Positions 57,480 to 64,000 of a stretch of 64,000 nt of DNA are shown here, piece by piece. The stretch lies in NCBI GenBank assembly GCA_008828725.1, contig MEHQ01003939.1:1-64000 (forward strand). The letters are read 5' to 3'. Under the pieces are notes generated by a model. That model was not told where the DNA came from and did not search any database. It worked only from the letters and a program-made list of their open reading frames with translations. Numbering within the stretch: the stretch's first letter is position 1; the number at the start of each line of letters is the position of its first letter. The translations under genes and the position numbers were made by a program. This DNA is from Saccharina japonica (Eukaryota > Sar > Phaeophyceae > Laminariales > Laminariaceae).

Positions 57480-58005
57480 CCCTATCATAGATGATATCCT
57501 ATCATAGATCATACCATAGATCATGTCATGGATCGTATCATAAATCATGTCATAGACTATATAGACCATATCATAGATCATACCATGGATCATATCATGG
57601 ATCGTATCATAGATCATATCATATAGACCATATCATAGATAATGTCATATAGATCATATCATAGATCATCATATCATGGATCATGTCAGGGATCATATAA
57701 TATATCATATCATGGATCATATCATAGATACTATCATGTATCATGTCATAGATCATGTCATAGATCTTATCATGGCTCATATCATAGATCATATCATGGG
57801 TCATGGATCATGTCATAGATCATGTCATGGATCATATCATGGGTCATGCCATGGATCACATCATGGATCATATCATGGATCATATCATAGATCATATCAT
57901 ATCATATCATAGACCATATCATATATCATATCATAGGCCATATCATAGACCATATCATAGATCTTGTCGTAGATCATATCATAGGTTATATTATAGATCA
58001 TGCTG
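57480..58005 (+). repeat. GATCATRTCATA satellite
   Basis: More than 30 degenerate units of CATAGATCATATCATGGATC-like sequence cover about 525 bp. A shorter patch is at 57095-57180. All frames open on both strands translate to Asp/His/Ile/Met repeats, an artefact of the satellite. Confidence 0.85.
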
Positions 58006-58201
58006 CTGGGGTGGGGTGGGGAACGTGTCCCAAAATGAAACGGAAGGAGCTACTCACATGATATATATATATATCCTATCTATGTACGATACGCGCACAG
58101 CACGGTGCAATGTACGTGTTGTTGCACGCTCTTCCTCCTATCACGACTTACGACCGAAGCATAGAAATCAGAACCAAATATGGTTATTACACGGGACCGT
58201 C

Positions 58202-58310
58202 TTACGTGGGACGACAGTAAATAGGACCAAATACGGTTACTAAAAAAGGGAAATATATAGGTATTTGTGGGTCCGGTAGGTCCCTATTTTCTATATGGTC
58301 CCCCGTCATA
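58202..58310. mobile_element. CATAGTAAAT-type MITE, diverged
   Basis: TTACGTGGGACGACAGTAAA and TTTTCTATATGGTCCCCCGT form the ends. Inner motifs are TAGGACCAAATACGGTTACT and GGTAGGTCCCTA. Confidence 0.65.
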
Positions 58311-59136
58311 CTATACATAAAACCCACCAGGGACAAAATAAAACAGGTATCGCCCCGTGTCGCTATGTACCAGGTGTGTCGTACGGTACTGTGTCTTGCC
58401 TAGAGATGGGCACCGGATGGCATATTTAAAAAAAAAATACCGGGTAGGAGGCGTTATTATCAAAATACTAAAAAAAACGGTATAGAGATGGGCACAGGAT
58501 GACATATTTTTAAAAAAGACGAAACCCGGGTAGGAGGCGTTATTCTCCAAATAATAAAAAAAAGCCGGTAATACCGTTTTCTTTCGGCCGGTTTTAACCG
58601 GCTGACCGAAAACCGGGTTTTCGAAGGTTTTGACACGTTAACGCATCCACAATATGGAAAACCATTGGTGTTTTGTTTTTTTTGCACCCTTGTTGCGTGG
58701 TCTTGTTCAGCCGTGCCATACCATACTATATCAGTGCATACCATACCATTATTGTCGGAAACGCCTGCCAATAATTAGAGCTATTTCGGCAGGTCTAAAG
58801 AGATTGAGATTATAGACGCGGTACGCGCAGCTGAACAAAGTGGTGTCGTTGAACGAGTACAGTAGTCAGTGGGCCTTTTTTTTTTTTTTCCAAGTGGCGC
58901 ATTGTTGAATAATTAGGCACGGTACAACAAAAAAAATCCGTAGTGTCGTTCAACGAGTACAGCAGTACGTAGTCAAGTGTGTGTGTTTTTTTTTCTGGGA
59001 GTGATGTATTGTTGAATAACAAGGGTTTTGTCGAACCTGTTGATTTGTTTTCGTTGCCGTCGAAACAAGTTGGAGCTGACGATTCGTCGTTCTGCTATTC
59101 CGTCGGTCGTCGTTTTTCTCATGTGGTGAACAAAAG

Positions 59137-59263
59137 GGCAAGGACAACGAGGCTGAACCTTTGCACGAGAGGGCGTTGCAGCTCAGGGAGGCCTTGCTGG
59201 GGTCAAGACACCCGGACGTCGCGACGTCCCTGGAGTTCCTGGCCAGGATGGCGTTGAAGAGAG
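59137..59263 (+). CDS. Exon 17, one complete 42-residue TPR
   Basis: Phase 0 in, phase 1 out (donor GTGCGT). It encodes GKDNEAEPLHERALQLREAL, LGSRHPDVATSLEFLARMAL and KR, exactly one kinesin-light-chain-type repeat. The exon boundary falls at the same repeat position as that of exon 16. The acceptor CAAAAG is weak but is the only one that keeps repeat register and phase. Confidence 0.88.
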
Positions 59264-59270
59264 GTGCGTT

Positions 59271-59646
59271 TGCTTTGCTTTGCTTTGCTTTGATTTGCTT
59301 CGCTTTGCTTCGCTTTGCTTCGCTTTGCTTCGCTTTGCTTCGCTTTGCTTCGCTTTGCTTCGCTTTGCTTCGCTTTGCTTCGCTTTGCTTCGCTTTGCTT
59401 CGCTTTGCTTCGCTTTGCTTCGCTTTGCTTCGCTTTGCTTCGCTTTGCTTCGCTTTGCTTCGCTTTGCTTCGCTTTGCTTTGCTTGGCTTGGCTTCGCTT
59501 GGCTTTGCTTTGCTTGGCTTCGCTTTGCTTTGCTTTGCTTTGCTTTGCTTCGCTTTGCTTTGCTTTGCTTTGCTTTGCTTTGCTTTGCTTTGCTTTGCTT
59601 TGCTTTGCTTTGCTTTGCTTTGCTTTGCTTTGCTTTGCTTTGCTTC
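59271..59646 (+). repeat. TTTGC/TTCGC pentanucleotide satellite
   Basis: About 75 five-base units. The first half alternates CTTTG and CTTCG, forming a 10-bp higher-order unit. The second half is mostly pure CTTTG. Long frames on both strands (Ala/Leu/Cys/Phe and Lys/Ala/Gln/Ser) are artefacts. Confidence 0.92.
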
Positions 59647-59884
59647 GTTTAGTTTTTTTTCTTTGTCTGCGTTTGATGGCTATGGTCACTATTAAGGGTG
59701 TTATGGTTGATTGTGTTGCTTCACTATTTGCATACTTGGTATACCTCCAGCTGTTATCTCTCCCCCCGTTACATGTCTTTCTCCTCACGGTTGTTTATTA
59801 TTATGTCCCCCCTCCCCCTCCCCCCCCCCTCCCAATCAATTCATTCGAATCTACCATCAAGCTGCATCCTTATGCGGGTTTTAG

Positions 59885-60080
59885 GAGGATGCAGCTTGAT
59901 GCGACTCTCGCCCAACACCTCACGGCGCTTCGCGCTTTGGTGCAAGCAATGTTGATGCCTGGTCGTTGAAAACCGGACATGCTCCGCCGCGGCATTATAG
60001 GGATGCGAGGGTCTATTGCCCTATATTCGACTACGGCCATGCATGACGTGAGTAAACCGCCCCCCCCCCCCCCCCCCCCC
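59885..60080 (+). repeat. Poly-C-tailed dispersed repeat, family P2
   Basis: The order is GATGCGACTCTCGCCCAACA, CTTCGCGCTTTGGTGCAAGC, GCCTGGTCGTTGAAAACCGG, AGGGATGCGAGGGTCTAT, GACTACGGCCATGCATGACG, GAGTAAACCG and a run of about 22 C. The same order and tail are found at 63265-63442, which defines the family. Confidence 0.75.
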
Positions 60081-60125
60081 CGCCTACCCCCACTCTCCCG
60101 TTGTGGCGACACGCCTCATTTACAG

Positions 60126-60220
60126 GGAAAACTTTCCAAGAAATGGAGGCCCTGGTGACGAGGCTGGTGGACGCTCGAGAGGCGTGTCTCACCAAGTCCA
60201 ATGCTCCCGCTGCGATTGAG
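60126..60220 (+). CDS. Exon 18, degenerate TPR
   Basis: Phase 1 in, phase 0 out (donor GTTGGT, weak). It continues exon 17 as KR-G-KTFQEMEALVTRLVDAREAC, then LTKSNAPAAIE. The spacing resembles a TPR but consensus residues are mostly lost. The assignment rests on phase and position between two better repeats. Confidence 0.7.
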
Positions 60221-60643
60221 GTTGGTGTTTAGTGTTGGTGGTGTTTAAGGTGTTGGTGCTGGTGATGGTGGTGATGGTAGTGTTGGTGATGTTGGTGCTG
60301 GTGTTGTTGATGTCGGTGGCGGTATTGGTCCATGGTGGTTGTTGTGTACCAGGTATTTATTTCCATGTGAATGGGCACAAGACCCTAAAAACCGTGTGTG
60401 TTTTGCCCGTTTCGTTCGTTTGTTCGTTTGTTTGTTTGTTTGTTTGTTTGTTTGTTAGCTTGCTTGTTGTATTTGCGATTCGTACGAAAGCGTCAGTTAC
60501 GATATGCAGACTGACGGATAATGGTCATATTTGTTTCCAAGCGCGGTGGTATTATACATACCTGGTACATATTATACGTACATGTGTAAAGTTTGTTTTC
60601 CACTCTCTGACGAGGGACATAATCTATACATATTTATATATAC

Positions 60644-60726
<83 letters not shown>

Positions 60727-61241
60727 TTTTTAAATGTATGATATGCAGTATGATATGCAGGCTTATCGTAGTGACACGATTCGACAAGACGCTTTCGTAG
60801 AGGGGCTTCTATTTACTATTTATAGTCGTTCTGCGCACGGAAAGTAATACCTCCCTTTTTTCGTTTCGAGGTGCACAAAAAAAAGCTTACATTTCGTCAA
60901 GTATTTCGTTTTTAAATCCACTTGTTAGAGGGACAACATTGACATTTGACATCGTTTACGTTTTTAACAACCGTTTGTTAATTTGTCCCGGTTTTCCAAT
61001 ATCGGTGATACCCCCCCGCCGCCGCCGCTGTCGCCGCCGCCGCGCTCGCTTCGCCTTTGATGCGCCTTTGATGCCACTCCTCCCCTTTGAATATTGGCTG
61101 ACGGTATATCTCCCCGCGCGTTTTGTTCTTGCTATTGTGTGGATTTTTCGTTTTGCATTTTTTCATTTTTTTCATTTATGGCTATATATATATATATATA
61201 TATATATTTCGTTTTTCGTTTTTCGTTTTTCGCGATTACAG
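60221..61241 (+). other. Intron 18 with GTTG satellite
   Basis: GGTGTTGGTG-rich start (60221-60340), (GTTT)n at about 60415-60455 and (GTT)n at 60643-60726. A GCC/CGC patch and (TA)n precede the acceptor TTCGCGATTACAG. Confidence 0.65.
60643..60726 (+). repeat. (GTT)28 microsatellite
   Basis: About 28 uninterrupted GTT triplets inside intron 18, giving poly-Val/Leu/Cys or poly-Thr frames that are not coding. Confidence 0.92.
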
Positions 61242-61339
61242 CAAGGTCGGCGGCAGGTGGGATCGGTGATGTCGGACCTGGCTATCGCGCTGAAGGGGCA
61301 GAAGCAGGAGCAGGCCACAAGAGCGTTCCCGCTATTCAG
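61242..61339 (+). CDS. Exon 19, TPR
   Basis: Phase 0 in, phase 2 out (donor GTATTT). It encodes QGRRQVGSVMSDLAIALKGQ then KQEQATRAFPLFR, the second helix of one TPR and the first helix of the next. It joins exon 20 as PLFR-RVFLSDEKILG. Confidence 0.82.
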
Positions 61340-61946
61340 GTATTTGTTTTTGCCCAAGCCTATCGTGTGAAAAGGCATACGAGCGAGAAACAGCATCGTA
61401 TTATAAAGTATGTATCGCATAAAAACACCACGTGAAAACATATCGCGTTTAATCGTCGCGAGAAAGCGTAGCGTGAAAAAGCATTGTGGGCAAGCATAGC
61501 GTCAAAAAAGCATCGTGGGAAAACATGGTGTCAAAAAGGCATCGCGTGACATTATCGCGTAAAAAACATCGCGGACAGTAGAAGAATCGTTTACCCGTTT
61601 TGTTTTTCAAGCACCGCGTAAAAGCATCGCGTAAAAATGTGGTGTACAAAGGTCGGTCAACATCCGCGTCGTGTATATTGAACATCATGGCCACTGGCCA
61701 CGTATTGTGTACGACACGCATCGTGTACACGTGTCGTGTTCGTATAATGTTCGCAACCGAACATCCACGAAAATCAAATGCCACTGTTTGTTGTGCAAAA
61801 GCAGGTGCCCATAATCTTGGAACACCCCCCACCCCCCGCTCGAGCACCCCTCCAGCCCCCCCCCTCCCCCGTCCCAAACATCCTTCCAGCCCTCACCCCC
61901 CCCCCCCCCCCCCCCCCTCACCCCATTCCGTGACTGGTGGTGTCAG
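61340..61946 (+). other. Intron 19
   Basis: Contains degenerate AAAAGCATCGCGT repeats (61370-61640), then C-rich sequence with a run of about 21 C. It ends GACTGGTGGTGTCAG. Confidence 0.65.
61370..61640 (+). repeat. Degenerate AAAAGCATCGCG repeats
   Basis: Around ten units of 18-25 bp with AAAAGCATCGYGTGAAAA-like sequence in intron 19. Confidence 0.65.
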
Positions 61947-62049
61947 GCGCGTGTTTTTATCGGACGAGAAGATTCTGGGGTGTTACCACCCCTTGGTGGC
62001 GGAGGACGTCGTCAATCTGGCGGAGGTCATGACCGCCCTGGTACGCTGA
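61947..62049 (+). CDS. Exon 20, last TPR and possible stop
   Basis: Phase 2 in. It encodes RVFLSDEKILGCYHPLVAED then VVNLAEVMTALVR and a TGA at 62047-62049. The repeat is of the kinesin-light-chain kind (DEKxLGxxHPxVAxDxxNLA). The sequence CTGGTACGC just before the stop could instead be a donor (exon end 62040, phase 0), leading to another exon downstream. I favour the stop only slightly. Confidence 0.78.
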
Positions 62050-62497
62050 CCTGATGATAGGGTGTATATGGTTTGTGGTTGGCGTTATCGATTCGTTTTG
62101 TGGTGGTTCCTTGTTGTTTCAGCGGTCGGTCACCGGATTCCCTGCTTGGATTATGTTTTTTTCCTTTTTCTCCTTTTTCTCCCTTTTTTTTTTTTTTTTT
62201 TTCACCCATTTTGTTATCTCTCTTCCGCATACGTACGCTGTCGTACCTCTTTTTTGTGTTCCGTCTCGAGTATTCTGTTCGCCCGTCTTTTCTCTCTCCC
62301 TTCTATTGATAGTCGTACATCAGATCCGGAGTCACAGCTGCTTGTGTAGAATCGTTACAAATGCATGAGCTGTGAGTTCGACCGAGTTAGTGGTTGATGT
62401 GTCTCAACTCTGGAAAGCTGCGTAACCCATCGGGCGCGCTTGTTCTATGTTCCGTTAATAGTGTGGCGTTTTTTCATTCGATTTATGATGTCTCAAG

Positions 62498-62580
62498 CCC
62501 TTAAGAACTGGTCCCACGAACTTGGGGACAAGCTACTTGAAATTAGTGTGGGACTTTTTTTTCAGTTCCGAACGGGTTAA
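62498..62580 (-). repeat. Type II palindromic element
   Basis: CCCTTAAGAACTGGTCCCAC, AGCTACTTGAAATTAGTGTG and TTCAGTTCCGAACGGGTTAA in order, 83 bp. Confidence 0.72.
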
Positions 62581-63264
62581 TGGTACCTGATAGTTTTTAT
62601 ACCCTTTTGCACGAGTTGTGTGGGTCTTTTATATGCACACGAAATACACATCCAACTCTGGTTGTGAAGAGATTCTCCCCCAGTCGTGCGTTAACTTGCG
62701 TGCTGTATGTACAACATTGTACCGGAGAGCCTAATATACCATTTTTTTGTTTGTTTTTACAAATATTTTCGACACGCTTAGTCTGCTTATAACAATAGCC
62801 CACCCCGGCCTTCCCCTTTAGAACCGCATCCATGTTTTTTGGGGACACACTACGTACTTGGAATTTGTGTGGGGATATTTTTGCAGCAGTGTAAGGCTTC
62901 ACACGTCGGACAGATAGATCATCTACAGATAGATCATTTACAGATACGATAGATCCCAACCTGCCGTTGTAAGATATTGTGCAGAATCTGTACAGTACAG
63001 ATCCAACGCGGGAAACCTGTCCTAGATCGTGTAGGTTTTACGGCTCCGACCCTGCAACACAAGCTACTGTAGATCATACAGATCACACAGATCCTACAGA
63101 TCAGGAACCTATCTTCCCTGAAATATTTAGATCATACAGCGGCAATAATCTACAATATACTATGTGTCCGATGGGTGAGATAGCTAATTCTAGCCCTAAC
63201 CTTGTTCCTACCCCTATCCCCTCCTCCCCCCCCGCCGCCTCACAAGCGGTTCTTAGTAGGATAG

Positions 63265-63442
63265 CAGCTCACCCTTTATGCGACTCGCCCGACACCTCAC
63301 TTTTCGCTTCGCGCTTGGTACAAGCAATCAGTGCCTGCCTGGTCGGCGAAAAACCCAACGTGCGCCGTCCCGGTATTGTAGGGATGCGAGGGTCTATGGT
63401 CATAAGACTACGGCCATGCACGACATGAGTACCCCCCCCCCC
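63265..63442 (+). repeat. Poly-C-tailed dispersed repeat, family P2
   Basis: GCGACTCGCCCGACACCTCA, CGCTTCGCGCTTGGTACAAG, GCCTGGTCGGCGAAAAACCC, GTAGGGATGCGAGGGTCTAT, ACTACGGCCATGCACGACAT, then GAGTAC and a C run. Similar to 59885-60080 over its whole length. Confidence 0.75.
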
Positions 63443-63708
63443 ACCTCCCCCCCTCCTATTATCTAATCGCCACCACTAGGATAACTTCCGCAGCGAAGAT
63501 TTGCCATTTTAAGCCACAAACCTTACCCTAACTTATTCCTGCCCCTGTCCCCCCCCCCCCCTCTCTATGCACGTATGCCACTATGCACGACAGGGTATGC
63601 CTCCGCAGGTTCGAAGGTTGCATCACAACCGCTACCCTACTCTCCTGCCCCTGCCCCCCCCCTCCCCCCCCCCCTCTCTATTCTATGCACTATGCACGAC
63701 AAGCGTAG

Positions 63709-64000
63709 CTTCGCATGCCGAAGAAGCTGCCACCGCCGCGCGCTGCAAGATCCGCCAGTACACCCTGGCGATGAACCATCGAGTCACCGTCCCCTCTGCG
63801 CCTCCCGTCTCCCTTCGGAGCATGGACAAGCACCCACCGGCACTCTGCTCCGTGAGACGTGGATATCACGATCTCTCCTCGCCAGGAAGACGCGGAGGTC
63901 CAGAAATTAGACCCGTGATAGCAGGAGGGCGCGGTTCTCCCCCTTCCCAGCTCGAGCTAGCTGACCGACGCGACGCCAGCAGCAGCAACAGCCAGCAGCA
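63709..64000 (+). CDS. Possible partial exon running off the window
   Basis: A frame with codons GCC GAA GAA GCT from 63717 is open to the last base (about 94 codons) and is GC-rich like the exons. It encodes AEEAATAARCKIRQYTLAMN, then Ser/Pro/Arg-rich sequence ending in a Ser/Gln stretch coded by CAG/AGC. Acceptors at 63708, 63723 or 63726 give phase 1; those at 63749 or 63758 give phase 0, which would fit a donor at 62041. No domain recognised. It may be a further exon of the large gene or the start of a neighbour. Confidence 0.35.

Larger units (their letters stand above)
56453..59136 (+). other. Intron 16, satellite- and MITE-rich
   Basis: Contains a CATAGTAAAT-type MITE (56764-56879), a GACCCG-bearing repeat (56897-57020), GATCATA satellite (57095-57180 and 57480-58000) and another MITE (58202-58310). 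It also holds a duplicated AGATGGGCACMGGATGRCATA motif (58402 and 58485) and duplicated TCGTTSAACGAGTACAG segments (58846 and 58946). The acceptor is GTGGTGAACAAAAG. Confidence 0.6.
59264..60125 (+). other. Intron 17 starting with TTTGC satellite
   Basis: The satellite at 59271-59646 begins within ten bases of the donor. A P2 poly-C-tailed repeat (59885-60080) follows, with a hairpin formed by the inverted copies of CAAGCTGCATCCT around 59857-59897. It ends CGCCTCATTTACAG. Confidence 0.65.
8742..62049 (+). other. Proposed single giant gene (20 exons) with C-terminal TPR array
   Basis: Twenty GC-rich segments can be joined with GT-AG introns and fully consistent phases into one frame of about 4,011 codons ending at a TGA at 62047-62049. 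Domain order: disordered N-terminus, C2-like strands, 12-residue helical repeats and Gln-rich coiled coil, possible PH-like start, helical middle, then kinesin-light-chain-type TPRs of 42 residues. Scaffold or adaptor proteins with such TPRs bind other proteins; that is family knowledge, and the partner here is unknown. The exon 4 to exon 20 link is much firmer than the exon 1 and exon 2 links. Two single-G excesses in exon 4 break the frame as written. Confidence 0.6.
62050..63700 (+). other. 3' non-coding region or intron 20
   Basis: Contains T runs, a fragment of the GTAACTCAGATCC repeat (62225-62345), a type II palindrome (62498-62580), GATCATACA patches (62920-63140), a P2 poly-C-tailed repeat (63265-63442) and several C runs. 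No clear polyadenylation signal was identified. Confidence 0.55.

Noticed and set aside
59280-59969. Long open frames over the TTTGC satellite on both strands
   Set aside because: They are produced by the five-base unit, open in several frames and on both strands at once, and lie just after a splice donor.

Overview
This is eukaryotic nuclear DNA. GC-rich coding blocks with CAG/GAG/GGC-rich codons sit in AT-richer non-coding DNA full of microsatellites, homopolymers and short dispersed inverted-repeat elements. The introns are GT-AG and mostly 0.5-3 kb. The encoded tetratricopeptide repeats are the 42-residue kinesin-light-chain type. This combination suggests a stramenopile alga, perhaps a brown alga or relative. 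That is inference; no rRNA, organelle or other marker gene is present. A 110-base N gap lies at 33100-33209.

Layout. 1-8741 holds no supportable gene, only repeats. From 8742 to about 62049 the plus strand can be read as one very large spliced gene. I could chain 20 exons whose splice phases all agree, provided two single-base homopolymer slips inside the largest exon (34551-34554 and 39255-39262) are allowed for. The product would be about 4,000 residues. It has a Ser/Gly/acidic low-complexity N-terminus (exons 1-3). A 6-kb exon 4 carries C2-like strands, a trichohyalin-like 12-residue helical repeat, long Gln-rich coiled coil and a possible pleckstrin-homology-like start. Small exons 5-11 are mostly helical. 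The C-terminal array of kinesin-light-chain-type TPRs (exons 11-20) is split by a roughly 240-residue low-complexity insert. Exon 1 is separated from exon 2 by about 18.9 kb, so it could belong to a separate gene. A further open GC-rich stretch runs off the end of the window (about 63709-64000).

The non-coding part is the most unusual. Several families of short non-autonomous elements can be defined from internal copies alone. They are a hAT-like MITE with 8-bp target duplications, a Stowaway/mariner-like MITE, a MITE with a CATAGTAAATAGGACC terminus, and two related palindromic families ending in TTAA. There are also a 105-bp element with a filled and an empty site inside the window, a roughly 670-bp foldback built around it, a (GGGTC)n-bearing element with hAT-like ends, and two dispersed families that end at ATGAGTAC followed by a poly-C tract. 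Long satellites (TTTGC/TTCGC, GGTGTT, TTG, GATCATA and an 18-bp unit) lie inside introns of the large gene, sometimes directly after a splice donor.

No tRNA, rRNA, CRISPR array, transposase or reverse transcriptase gene was found. All coordinates of splice sites are predictions by eye.
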